Part shown: positions 21,901-31,900 of the stretch, piece by piece
Layout of the letters: each line of letters begins with the position of its first letter
How positions within the stretch are numbered: the stretch's first letter is position 1
From: Tomocerus qinae
Taxonomy: Eukaryota > Arthropoda > Collembola > Entomobryomorpha > Tomoceridae
Assembly: GCA_020055645.1 (NCBI GenBank)
Contig: CM034546.1
Coordinates: forward strand, 38,626,001 to 38,690,000
Reading direction: 5' to 3'
Length of the DNA stretch: 64,000 nt
Notes under the pieces: model-generated
The model's input: the letters and a program-made list of their open reading frames with translations, nothing else
Databases searched by the model: none
What the model was told of the DNA's origin: nothing
Translations under genes and position numbers: made by a program

Positions 21901-22977
21901 GTAAAGTTTTCGTCATTAATGAGCAACAGATCAACATGTCTGCTACGATCAAAAACGTTTTTGGTTATCAGTATAGGATATATGGTAGAATCTTCAATGC
22001 TGTATATATTTTCTGATATGTTATTAGCACGTTCAAATTTGGACAAGTCTTTCATCTTCACAGGAGTACTAAGAGATGTGAAATTAAAATTTTTAAAGAA
22101 GGGAGTGTAGTGCTTTGCGGTTTGCCTAACAGATTTGTTCGAATGAAGATAGGGATGAAAACGGGCGGCAATACAGAGCTTAAAACAATTAAGTCCCTTG
22201 GATTTAATGTTTAATATTCCCTGCCTCATACGCAACTTCTTAGGAAGAGGCAAATAGTTTCCACCAGTCAAGGGACGGTAAAGTCCAGTCCCTATTGTAA
22301 AACTATGAATTTTTGAGATTACCCAACCACTAGAGTCTTCCGTGAATAGTTCGAGTACAGTATTTTGATGGTCAAGCGACGTTTCATAAATATCTTTGAA
22401 AAACTCCATGTGTAGCAAAATCATGGTGGGTGACACGAAGAATGTGTCTTTATGTTGATCTTTCTTCTCGTTGTATAACTCTAAGTGTATGGTAAATGAT
22501 ACTCTTAGGCCTTTCTGCTTCTTGAGCATGTAGTCTAAAATACGTTTACAATGTTCTTCTAGCAGAGTAAATACATCGGGCAAAGTTTTCTTGTTTTCTA
22601 ACCTTGTACATTTGAAGTTGTTGAGTCGGCCATGATGTGCGTGCTGTTCGAGCTCAAAGGGGAGAATGTCTAGAGGCGGCATCTGATCAACAGTGGCTCC
22701 GCCGATTTGTATGTTCTGGTCACAGTAGTGCCTGACGATATTCGGAAAGGTACGTCCACATCGGCTGCATTCATGACGGATGAATTTGTGGGTCCTCATT
22801 TCCCTGGCATTGTAGCATTTGTAGTAGCATCCACTCATATTACATTGATGCTGAAATAAAAAAAATGTTATAAAGGATTGTATATTTAGTTTGTATATGT
22901 AGCTTGTATAAACATTATCTTACCCTGTGCCTTTTTAAGGCGTAAATGAATGGGTACGGTCTTGCAAATCTTTCCAT
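18937..22977 (-). pseudogene. polB: Protein-primed DNA polymerase B, broken by three frameshifts
   Basis: A first exon (22977-22924, 18 codons) is joined through a 73-nt GT-AG intron (22923-22851) to the main body, in phase. The N-terminal part has CxxC/H zinc-finger-like segments and a conserved domain ending in CRSCLGKYA. Frameshifts follow near 21717-21756, 20023-20039 and 19347-19350. The exonuclease acidic motif (VYADCESF) and a YNIIDCLLLADC segment are in the second frame, as is polymerase motif A (MDMTGMYSYAM). Motif C (ADTDSV) and KTKTY are in the third frame, and the C-terminal thumb in the fourth. Motif B reads LANSAENCEK and lacks the expected Tyr-Gly core. The enzyme would replicate the element by protein priming; this copy looks inactive. 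Sequencing indels could explain the shifts but not motif B. Confidence 0.85.
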
Positions 22978-23099
22978 GTTTAACAGATGTCGTCCAACGT
23001 AATGAGTTCCAATGTATGTAATACAACGGTTGAGAGTAACTGACTCGACAGATGCACAAACACAAATGATGATATTTCTAGTTATGTAACTCTTATTTG

Positions 23100-23138
<39 letters not shown>

Positions 23139-24209
23139 AGTATCAGGTTACAGTTCTTTATGAAAGACTAAGTCCAGTGTGTAGGCGATGTGTGCAATGT
23201 AAGGTAGACTATTTTCTACTCTAAATGATAGACTACTTTGCTAAGTTCAATGTGCAGCTTGTGTTAGGGTATCAGGTTACAGTTCTTTATGAAAGACTAA
23301 GTCCATTGTGTAGGCGATGTGTGCACTGTAAGGTAGACTATTTTCTACTCTAAATGATAGACTACTTTGCTAAGTTCAATGTGCAGCTTGTGTTAGGGTA
23401 TCAGGTTACAGTTCTTTATGAAAGACTAAGTCCATTGTGTAGGCGATGTGTGCACTGTAAGGTAGACTATTTTCTACTTCTAAATGATAGACTACTTTGC
23501 TAAGTTCAATGTGCAGCTTGTGTTAGGGTATCAGGTTACAGTTCTTTATGAAAGACTAAGTCCATTGTGTAGGCGATGTGTGCACTGTAAGGTAGACTAT
23601 TTTCTACTCTAAATGATAGACTACTTTGCTAAGTTCAATGTGCAGCTTGTGTTAGGGTATCAGGTTACAGTTCTGAAGATATTTTTCTATGTCCCAGGAT
23701 GATATTTTTCTAAGTCCCCTGAAGATATTTTTCTATGTCCCAGGATGATATTTTCGAAGTCCCAGAATGATATTTTTCTAAGTCCCAGGATGATACTTTC
23801 TAAGTCCAGGATGATATTTTTCTAAGTTCAAATATGATACTAAAGTCCCATGAGGATATTTTTCTAAGTTCAAATATGTTATTTTTCTAAGTCCCCTGAA
23901 GATATTTTTCTAAGTTCAAATATGATACTAAAGTCCCAGAATGATATATTTTGTAAGTTCAAATATGATATGATATTATAATATATGGGATGATTGAATA
24001 ATGCAAATGATAAGTCATATAGATTTGTTTTTTTTAATTTTTTTTGATTTATTAGACAATTCAAGTTTACAAATTACATTTTAAAGTTAACAAATATAAG
24101 CCAATTACAAAGTACATTCTAAAGTTAACATATATAAACCAATTAAAGGTTACAAATTACATTCTAAAGTTAACAAATATGAACCAATTATAAAATACAA
24201 CATTGAAGC
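22978..24209. repeat. Polinton internal repeat region
   Basis: It holds a (GT)n microsatellite (23101-23136), then four copies of a unit of about 128 bp (23143-23670) beginning near TATCAGGTTACAGTTCTTTA and containing AAGACTAAGTCC and GGTAGACTATTTTCTACT. A series of 20-25 bp units (GATATTTTTCTAAGTCCC, 23675-23965) follows, and then imperfect copies of TTACAAATTACATTCTAAAG (24068-24200). No coding region was found. Confidence 0.85.
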
Positions 24210-24473
24210 TTAAGCACAGTCACATTCGGATTCAGCAAGGCTTGGTAGTGGAGTTTTCTTAACTTTTCGCCAGATTTGTCTCAAACTAAACATGACATTA
24301 GGAATATCTTCAATGTCAAAGTTTAAGTACATCATTTCCTTGTCAGTATACTTCTTCCGCTGTAAGTTAACAAAAGTTCGTCCACTCGAAAGAGTTCTGT
24401 ATTGGACTTTGGGTTTATACTCTAGGGAGTAGCGAGCTTGGGTAGCCTCAGGAGCCTCGATACAGTGTTCCAT
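24210..24473 (-). CDS. Small Polinton protein, not recognised
   Basis: An 87-residue open frame with an ATG at 24473, placed 45 nt after the protease stop and in the same direction. It has LNFDIEDIPNVMFSLRQIWR in its second half and ends in a Cys/Asp-rich tail (ESECDCA). No membrane segment or known motif is visible. Its position inside the tightly packed gene block argues that it is a real gene, but its function is unknown. Confidence 0.5.
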   Translation of the reverse strand: MEHCIEAPEATQARYSLEYKPKVQYRTLSSGRTFVNLQRKKYTDKEMMYLNFDIEDIPNVMFSLRQIWRKVKKTPLPSLAESECDCA

Positions 24474-24518
24474 AGTGCTAGATTGATAATGAATGGAAAT
24501 CGATGTTTGCCGTCGCTT

Positions 24519-24932
24519 TTATCTCAATCGACGAACAAATCGAAGCACGATTGCATCATTTCTTTTCGTATTACTAGTAAGCAATAATCTATTTATAGAT
24601 TTACATATCATATACAGAAAATAAAGACAAAAGTGGCCACATGTCGCAGATGTCGAACTTTGCAATTGCTTACGGTTTACCATAACAGCATTTGGTATAC
24701 GCAATCCATAATTTTCAGGAGGCAAACCAAAACTATCAAAGTAATAAACACGACTTAAGCATGCGACAGCTAACCAATGTTCTCCACGAAATTGGGAGTT
24801 ACAACAATTTACAATCCATAAGGAAGGAACTTCATCTAACACTAACTTATCTTTAGGTACTACATCTCCATATACAATACTAAACTGTTTTTTTATCTTC
24901 TCTAGTTTATCTCTTAGCTCTAGGGAATCCAT
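24519..24932 (-). CDS. Adenain-type cysteine protease
   Basis: A 137-residue protein with the order of catalytic residues of the adenovirus/Ulp1-like protease fold: His52 in GEHWLAV, Asp66 in YYFDSFG, Gln91 shortly before the active site, and Cys98 in ATCGHFCLYF. In Polintons this protease matures capsid proteins. The ATG at 24932 lies 1 nt beyond the stop codon of the major capsid gene tail (24934-24936), so the two were co-transcribed before a transposon separated the capsid gene. The frame is intact. Length is slightly short for the family but all key residues are present. Confidence 0.8.
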   Translation of the reverse strand: MDSLELRDKLEKIKKQFSIVYGDVVPKDKLVLDEVPSLWIVNCCNSQFRGEHWLAVACLSRVYYFDSFGLPPENYGLRIPNAVMVNRKQLQSSTSATCGHFCLYFLYMICKSINRLLLTSNTKRNDAIVLRFVRRLR

Positions 24933-24933
24933 A

Positions 24934-25008
24934 TTATACAGCAGATGAAGTTACGCTTCCACTATTCTCTATTGAAAGTATATTCTGGTATTGAGCCAAA
25001 ACAACAGC
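24934..25008 (-). pseudogene. Major capsid protein gene, severed 3' end
   Basis: These 75 nt read as the last codons of the major capsid protein (VTAVVLAQYQNILSI, then a short tail and TAA at 24936-24934). They are cut off from the rest of the gene (28257-29517) by the transposon 25009-28256. The AGTG at 25005-25008 is the left copy of the target duplication. The C-terminal beta-strand pattern matches where the capsid frame stops on the other side, and the two pieces are in the same frame across one AGTG copy. Confidence 0.75.
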
Positions 25009-28000
25009 CGTAACAGATTTATCTAGTGGACAGAATTTATTTGATATAGGAAAGTAAAAAACCCGAGGTGTTCAAAAAACATTGCTAAGTACTTTTTTAT
25101 GTCCACGTTAGGGATGTAAACTAACATCATTGGTCAAAAAAAATAATTTTTCTGTACTTCAGGGGCTGTTAACAAACGCATCCAAATCGGAATATGAAAT
25201 GGCTCCGAAACTACTGCACCGATTTGGATGAAACTTGGACCAGATATTGACCATTATCATATATCGGGGTGTTTTTTGAATTTGTGAAAAATTCGCATTT
25301 CTTCCCTTTCAAAATTACGAAATAAGTTTTGAAATAGGCGGTTTTTCATACAATAAATTTTTTTATCAAAATTCTAATGGATTAAAATTAAAGCCCTTTA
25401 TAAATTATGGTTAATGGGCAGAAACAGATTTTCGAAATTGTTGACCTCTACGAGATGTCAGAGGTCAAATTTCATTTTTCGTCGAAAAATGCCCTTGTAA
25501 GGTGTCGTTCGCAAGCTAAATATATGGTAAAGGCCAAATAATTACATATTTTGGCAACCGGGACTTCATAAAGAGGTTAACGGTCGTTTTCGTCAAAATT
25601 AAAATCTCTGATGCACAAGCTATGCCGCCAAGTAGTGCATCCGGCATTTGGGTACATACCAGCCATAACCCATTTTTAACATAGGCTTGTGCCTGCTCCA
25701 GTGCGTAGCTAATACATTGTAAAGTGTCTTTTGCTTTCCTGCCAATTTACACACTTGTCTACATCTTCAGGAAAGCAAAAGACTTCTCACAAATCTTTTT
25801 TTACAAAATTCATTCTCACAAAAATGCAACTATGACTGTTTCACTCCTCTGGATTTCCATGGAGCCGGAGCTGTGGAGAATCTGGAGTGCAAAAGTAGTG
25901 CCAAGGGTACTTTTTAAGCTTGTACATTTTTAAATTGGCGCTTAACAGTACACTGCACAAAATGCAAATAGAGCAAAGCTCCAGACGACTTAAAGTTACA
26001 GTCTTTTCAGCAAAATTCTACGAAAACATCCGAAATGAAATTATTAACAAACTCTGACTTTATACTCGGAAGCCCTGTCAATTTTTGCTACTTCTCAGCT
26101 TTGCAAACAGACGCTGTTACAGCAGACATTACCCGGTGAAGACCAAGAGTACCAATTAAGTTGGTATTAAGTCCCAAGGTGCTGAAAAATGTTTATTTAT
26201 TTTATTCTAGCTTCAACGACCCTAAAAGTTCGAATGTTAATGATAACTAATGGACTTGTCTTATTTGCATGTATGACGATTAGCCTCGAGCAACCAAGTG
26301 TATAATGTGCATGGGCCTTAATGATGAGAAGGACAGCATTATGCGTATAGTTGGTCGCGAAGTCTGCCTGTATCCGCAAGATAACTAATCCCCTTTTTCG
26401 TGTAATCAACGTTTTCGTGATATCTAAAATGGTCTTGTTCCTTCGATGAAAAGTTTGAGTCTGGGAATGGCCAACAACTGGGGCACAAGTTTCGATAACT
26501 CTATTTCTGCGTCGATGAAAATTCTGTCACTCAAAGCTACACAGAAGCCATCCGAATGTGAATGTTTGGCACTAGGGAAATGGATGGGGATAACTTGATT
26601 CCTGTCGTGGAGTGGTCGACGGAAAAATACGACCAGTAGTGAAAGAGTACAAGGGCGTGTCTAGGAAATTGGATCTAGGGGGTGCTAATTTCCAAAAATG
26701 GGTATTGCATGAATCAAACAAATTAGAGTAGGTACCACAATCCACTCGATGAAACAATACGTTTTTGCAGGAAGCGCGAAAACATTTATGATTTTTAATC
26801 TTCTTTGACAAAACACCCCTTTATCTGTAGGTTTAAGGGATTTGCCCCTTCTAAATACGTGATTTACATGTCATCAGGCACTCAGTTCGGCAGATTTAGT
26901 TTTAGGCGTTTTAAACAGAAAAATCTCTACATTTATTTCTTTAGTTACATTTAGTTACATTTATTTCTATTTTTGTAAACATAAGATGATCTCAGTCCTA
27001 AGGGTGCTGTAGTGAGAATAAGGGTTCAGAAGTGCTCGAACAGATTCGAAAACGCTCAAAATTATTCGAAAACGCTCGAAAAAATTCTAAAAATGCTCAG
27101 AATCAAAAATGCTGAAGTTAATAAGAATAGAAAATACTCGAAAATAAGATACGAAATGTAATGTCGTATTAATGTTATAAGAAAATGAAATTATGTTTCC
27201 CAATTTGGAATTAAATATATCTGTTTGGTAAAAGCATGATAATATCTAGTGGGTTTTCATAATATTTATGGGGTGCTTAAGCACCCTAGCACCCCCCTAA
27301 ATACGTCCTTGAAAGAGTACCTAGTAGGCCAGCGGGTACAGTGCCCGACAAAGCTAACAGGCAGAAGCCGTGATTTTGGACAGGTCTTCTGCTTTTGATG
27401 CTGGCTTCACTCTTGTTCACATCGCACTAAGGTCTCACATCTTGACATCAACAAATTGTTGTCAAATGTAAGACTGTAACTTCACGACTTTTTTCTCCCT
27501 TCCTGTCTTAGCCAATTTACACACTTGCCTATATCTTCAGAAATCCAAAAGACACTTTACAATGTATTAGCTACGCACTGGAGCAGGCACAAGCCTGCAT
27601 GTTAAAAATGGGTTATGGCTGGTATGTACTCCAAATGCCGGATGCACTACTTGGCGGCATAGCTTGTGCATCAGAGATTTTAATTTTGACGAAAACGACC
27701 GTTAACCTCTTTATGAAGTCCCGGTTGCCAAAATATGTAATTATTTGGCCTTTACCATATATTTAGCTTGCGAACGACACCTTACAAGGGCATTTTTCGA
27801 CGAAAAATGAAATTTGACCTCTGACATCTCGTAGAGGTCAACAATTTCGAAAATCTGTTTCTGCCCATTAACCATAATTTATAAAGGGCTTTAATTTTAA
27901 TCCATTAGAATTTTGATAAAAAAATTTATTGTATGAAAAACCGCCTATTTCAAAACTTATTTCGTAATTTTGAAAGGGAAGAAATGCGAATTTTTCACAA

Positions 28001-28256
28001 ATTCAAAAAACACCCCGATATATGATAATGGTCAATATCTGGTCCAAGTTTCATCCAAATCGGTGCAGTAGTTTCGGAGCCATTTCATATTCCGATTTGG
28101 AGGCGTTTGTTAACATAGCCCCTGAAGTACAGAAAAATTATTTTTTTTGACCAATGATGTTAGTTTACATCCCTAACGTGGACATAAAAAAGTACTTAGC
28201 AATGTTTTTTGAACACCTCGGGTTTTTTTACTTTCCTATATCAAATAAATTCTGTC
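25009..28256. mobile_element. 3.25 kb non-autonomous transposon with 0.7 kb inverted repeats, inserted in the capsid gene
   Basis: The arms 25009-25733 and 27546-28256 are near-perfect inverted copies, beginning GACAGAATTTATTTGATATA and ending with its complement. They are flanked by the 4-bp direct duplication AGTG (25005-25008 and 28257-28260). Between the arms there is no transposase frame. Just inside the left arm lies a small hairpin (CTTTTGCTTTCCTG / CAGGAAAGCAAAAG), and a related 40-bp segment (GCCAATTTACACACTTG) repeats directly at 25742 and 27511. Several superfamilies make 4-bp duplications, so the family is not assigned. Confidence 0.8.
26651..27310. mobile_element. Nested 660-bp element with 10-bp direct flanks
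   Basis: GAAAGAGTAC occurs immediately before (26641-26650) and after (27311-27320) this segment. The ends are inverted: AAGGGCGTGTCTA on the left, and the complement of AAGGACGTATTTA on the right, each followed inward by GGGGGTGCT. The duplication may be 8-10 bp depending on where the ends are drawn, which fits hAT or Mutator-like transposition. No coding frame. Confidence 0.65.
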
Positions 28257-29517
28257 AGTGCTTTGCTAAAGTTAATGTTGATGGTGACAGCTCCTTTTCG
28301 TTCAGGTCTAAGTTGCGATCCACTGCTATTTGATACGAACTCAAACACGGTAAAGAATGATCCATTCAAGTACTTATCAATCGTTAGGCCGTTGCCCAGT
28401 TCAGGATGTTGAGCAGCCAACTGTGTAGACAGGAATCCTTCCCAATACTTGTTTTTAGCAATGTCAAAATCAATTTGCTTGTATAAAGATGTGTCATCGT
28501 CAACTGAAACTGATATCCTATTCATGTTGAAAGCCTGAAAGTTAAAGCAGTTGGTATCAAGTTTCCCATTGTAGTCTTCGGATGCCACCATACAGTGTAT
28601 CAAAAGCTGGGGCAGCTGTCCTACGATCACATTGTTCGCAGTTGATGTAGACGCTCCAGTATTAATCAAGTAGTTCTTCACATCTGTTTGCATATAGGGA
28701 TATTTGATAGGGCTCAAGGCCCATTTCTTTTGAATGCTTTCAAACACTGCAGGATCAATACTATGTCGTTGGACATGCATAATTGCTTCTGTTATTTCAA
28801 CTTTGTAGGGACATGTCTTGTCTGAGGATGATCGGCCAGTTTTAGCCCAAAGTACAAAGTCATCAGTAGATCGGGTAAGTTTAAATTTTACAGAGCAATT
28901 GTTAGGGATATATCTTTGCTGTTGAGCCAAGTCCACAAATAGGGGTCCGTTCATCTGAATATTCTGGCTCTTTCCTATAAGAGGCCTTCTGTCAATCGCT
29001 CCAGCACTATTGTATATACTACCGAAATTATCATCGATATACAGGGCAGCACGCGAGTACAATTTAATACGCGGTAATCCTCGGTATAACCAAGTTTGGT
29101 CTGTATATAGGCTTTATAGGGGTAGGCCGTGGATAAAGCAGTGACAGGGAAGTCGTTAATGTACAAATCCACTGACTGAAACAGCGAATGCATAAAGTTA
29201 TTTACAACATTTACATTATCCGCAGGTTTAAGAATATTCCCACTTCCATCAACTTCGTCTTCATAACGCAGGTCTGTACCATCGGCTTTAACAACTTTAG
29301 CATTGATTTCTAGTTTGGTGTTGTATAGATCAATAAAACTATTGCTTGCTGGCGCTACAAACTGGATGTCAGCAAAGCGTTCTGTAAGGCTGTGTTGTGG
29401 ATAGCATTTCAGTACTTGGGAGTATGATACACCAATATCGGTAGGCAGAACATGAAACAAATGAAGTTAGCTCCGCATGGCGGCATTACCGCCTTCACTG
29501 ATATGCACTGTATCCAT
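28257..29517 (-). pseudogene. Polinton major capsid protein, main part, disrupted
   Basis: The likely ATG (29517) overlaps the end of the basic-protein gene. The frame meets TAA at 29469-29467 (codon 17), continues in the same frame to about 29065, and then resumes in another frame to the insertion point at 28257. Segments such as NVVNNFMHSLFQSVDLYIND, followed by AYPYKAYIQTKLGY, are characteristic of the double-jelly-roll capsid protein of Polintons, which forms the icosahedral shell. With the early stop, the frameshift and the transposon it cannot make a full protein. The tail is at 24934-25008. Confidence 0.85.
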
Positions 29518-29788
29518 TTTTCTTCTTCTTTACGGATGTCTTCTTCCTTTTTACTGATTTGTTGTGTCCAAATCCAAATTGATTGATCTTCTTAGCTTTT
29601 TTTGCAGTCTTCTTTTTGGTACGTCTGCTCTTGCCCATTCCAACTTGGACAGTACGGGACTTTGACCGACTGACGGTCTTTTTAACTGATTTTTTCTTTT
29701 TTCTTACACTTTCTGCTTTATCGATAGGGATAGCGTAGGGCGCTGGTTGAAGACCCAAGCCTCCACCGTACTGTACTGGTTCTTCCAT
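29495..29788 (-). CDS. Small Lys/Arg-rich protein, possible DNA-condensing core protein
   Basis: A 97-residue protein with a start at 29788, directly after the penton-like gene. The N-terminal 25 residues are Gly/Pro-rich (QYGGGLGLQPAPYAI). The rest is extremely basic, with clusters such as RKKKKSVKKTVSRSKSR and RRTKKKTAKKAKK. By position between minor and major capsid genes and by charge it resembles virion core proteins that condense DNA. That role is inferred, as no sequence family was recognised. The frame is intact; its 3' end overlaps the start of the capsid gene. Confidence 0.6.
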   Translation of the reverse strand: MEEPVQYGGGLGLQPAPYAIPIDKAESVRKKKKSVKKTVSRSKSRTVQVGMGKSRRTKKKTAKKAKKINQFGFGHNKSVKRKKTSVKKKKNGYSAYQ

Positions 29789-29790
29789 TT

Positions 29791-30858
29791 TTAGTATCTT
29801 TTAGGACGAAACCGTAAAGTAACGTGAGAGTCTCTTTGAGCAATTTCTTGAAAATCGTAACACAGTATTGACACACTGATATCGGAAATATCGGTCTTTA
29901 TTACAGGATGGTACTCAATATGGTCGTATACCATAGAGAACTTGTATGGATGATCTTCAAAGTTAATATCTTTAATGACCGGAATATATTTGTCAATATG
30001 GTACTGCTGCTTGGTGACGTCTGTGAGCACAAGGGCACGTGTTATCTGCTTGAGGTGCGACAGATCAATGTCCTTTATGATGTATTGCTCACCCTTTTTA
30101 AGACTGACATTCCTTAGGGACAATATAGTAGCCAAGGCGTCGCCAAATTCGATGTCAAATTGGAAATCTTTAAGCGACTTTACTTTTATCTTGTCACCAT
30201 ATTTAGAAAACACTATCTCATCCCGCAAGTGTGTATCAGAGTCGATAGCATGATTTAAATTGGCAACCAGGTGAACTAAGGAGGGTTTGTAGGGCCAGTC
30301 TACGGTAACTTTATATATAGGCAAAATTTTCAATTCCTCGAACAAAAACGTTTCTTCAGGAGGCAAAGCAGCAAACTCTGCAGAAAACACATAATGTTCA
30401 GCAGTCCAATCTCTAGGAGGGAAAAAGTTGTAGGTAAATCCAAATAAGTAAGCAAGGTAAGGGTCAATCCTTATGTTTTTCGTAAGGGAAGTGTTAGCAA
30501 CAACTACACGAGTTCCCTCCTCATTTGTAGTTGATTTAAGGTTAATAGCCAGGCCTTGACGGGACAAATTTAAAAGAGCAAAAGTGAGGAAATTGTTGAT
30601 ATCATCTGCAAGTTTACCAACACGATATCCTTTTATTTCCTCTTCGCCGGCCTGTATAGTCATAATGTTATTCTTGACATTATCAAAGGTTATTTTTCGA
30701 GGCGGAAAAAACGATATTTCTGAAAGTCCGCACTCGTAAGCGTGAAGAGGCAGTTGAAGCGTAGAATATAGTCGATTGGTGAAATTTGAGCCGCTGTTGT
30801 CGTTGTAAATGTTTTTGCATTTGCTGCTATCCAGAGTTACGGTGTAGGTATCCATCAT
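29791..30858 (-). CDS. Penton-like minor capsid protein
   Basis: An intact protein of about 355 residues. I prefer the ATG at 30858, 10 nt after the integrase stop, because the longer frame starts with TTG. The N-terminal part (MDTYTVTLDSSKCKNIYNDN, then SNFTNRLYSTLQLPLHAYEC, then GLSEISF) has the Polinton minor-capsid pattern of a target strand, Asn-rich turn, SxF and a Glu-containing LSEI strand. These proteins form the single-jelly-roll vertex capsomer. The C terminus (VTLRFRPKRY) is basic. No break is visible, unlike the neighbouring major capsid gene. Confidence 0.75.
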   Translation of the reverse strand: MMDTYTVTLDSSKCKNIYNDNSGSNFTNRLYSTLQLPLHAYECGLSEISFFPPRKITFDNVKNNIMTIQAGEEEIKGYRVGKLADDINNFLTFALLNLSRQGLAINLKSTTNEEGTRVVVANTSLTKNIRIDPYLAYLFGFTYNFFPPRDWTAEHYVFSAEFAALPPEETFLFEELKILPIYKVTVDWPYKPSLVHLVANLNHAIDSDTHLRDEIVFSKYGDKIKVKSLKDFQFDIEFGDALATILSLRNVSLKKGEQYIIKDIDLSHLKQITRALVLTDVTKQQYHIDKYIPVIKDINFEDHPYKFSMVYDHIEYHPVIKTDISDISVSILCYDFQEIAQRDSHVTLRFRPKRY

Positions 30859-30868
30859 GTACAGAGTC

Positions 30869-31810
30869 TCAATCAATACTGGTTAACTCGGGCTCATAAA
30901 ACACACCTTTCAATACTTCCGGATCGATCTTGGACTTGGAAGATGTTACAGTTTCCTTCAAGTCATATGTAGGTGGTATGGTGTTATGTACCTTAGATAT
31001 TTCAAATATCTCGTCCAAAAATGATTTATCGTATCCTTTAGAGAAAATGGACTTAAACTTGCTAATAAGGACCTTCTGCCCTACTTTATACTTAGGTTTC
31101 TTGCGGGGCTGTGTAATATAGCTGTTATAGGTATTAGCCCAAGCTATGTGTTCGTTAGAGTCGTTAACATCTTTAGGCTTCATCTTAATGGTAGAATGGG
31201 TAGTGGAATTCAAACTCTTAACGATGAGAGGCAGTACTTTAACATAAGCCTTCTTCCCAGTATGAGTCCAGTAGCGTGAAATATGAGACATCAGTGTGCG
31301 GTTGTATCGTTCACACACACTGGCTTTCATGTCAGAGTAAGTATGAATCAGCGACACGTCAACAGATGTTAGATACTTCTTCATACTAGATGATAAAAAC
31401 TCCAGGCCTTTATCTGTTAATAGAGTCTGAGGGAACCCTAGATACTTGAACACTTTTTTCATTCCAGCAACGGCATCCTTACTCTGCTTGGTCTTTAGTG
31501 GCACAGCATAGGCCATCTTGGAAAAGACGTCTATACATGTGAGTACGTATTTGTAGTTGTTATTCTGCTTAGCATACTTGGACAAGTCAAGCAAGTCTGC
31601 TTGAAACTGTTGTAATCTGAAATGCACGATGAACTTTCGGCGTGGGAAACGTTTTCTAGCAGGTCTGTGCAACACATATGGTAGTAACTTCTGCAACTCC
31701 TTCTCTACCATACGTTTATTTTTAAACTGTCTATTCTTTACGAATGTACTGGCTCCAGCAAAGGACCCACTAAACATAGGGTTAAGACACTGTCGCTTAA
31801 CGGAAGCCAT
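30869..31810 (-). CDS. Retroviral-type (RVE) integrase of the Polinton
   Basis: An intact 313-residue protein with an ATG start at 31810. The catalytic triad is visible as D72 (FQADLLDL), D133 (LLTDKGLEF) and E167 (VCERYNRTL), with 33 residues between the second and third. An Arg/Lys-rich N-terminal region precedes the core. A C-terminal segment (KPKYKVGQKVLISKFKSIFS) resembles the SH3-like domain of integrases. It would insert the element into the genome. All catalytic residues are present, so this gene could still be functional even though polymerase and capsid genes are not. Confidence 0.88.
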   Translation of the reverse strand: MASVKRQCLNPMFSGSFAGASTFVKNRQFKNKRMVEKELQKLLPYVLHRPARKRFPRRKFIVHFRLQQFQADLLDLSKYAKQNNNYKYVLTCIDVFSKMAYAVPLKTKQSKDAVAGMKKVFKYLGFPQTLLTDKGLEFLSSSMKKYLTSVDVSLIHTYSDMKASVCERYNRTLMSHISRYWTHTGKKAYVKVLPLIVKSLNSTTHSTIKMKPKDVNDSNEHIAWANTYNSYITQPRKKPKYKVGQKVLISKFKSIFSKGYDKSFLDEIFEISKVHNTIPPTYDLKETVTSSKSKIDPEVLKGVFYEPELTSID

Positions 31811-31900
31811 GATGATACTGAAACCGCTGGAGCCATTCAGTTGCTTTTAAGCATACGTCTGTGATATTTCCTAAAAAGTGTTAGCAGTTGTAGAACCCAA
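31811..31900. promoter_or_regulatory. Divergent promoter region between the integrase and BIR/RING genes
   Basis: Only 90 bp separate the two start codons, so both genes must share upstream sequence here. No sharp TATA box is seen; the sequence includes GATATTTCCTAAAAAG. The role is inferred from gene orientation. Confidence 0.4.

Noticed and set aside
23101..24200. CRISPR-like array of regular repeats
   Set aside because: Units are contiguous tandem copies without unique spacers, and the sequence is eukaryotic.
28241..28256. Apparent stop codon of the capsid frame at 28241-28243
   Set aside because: These bases belong to the transposon terminal repeat, which recurs inverted at 25009, so the stop is not the gene's own.
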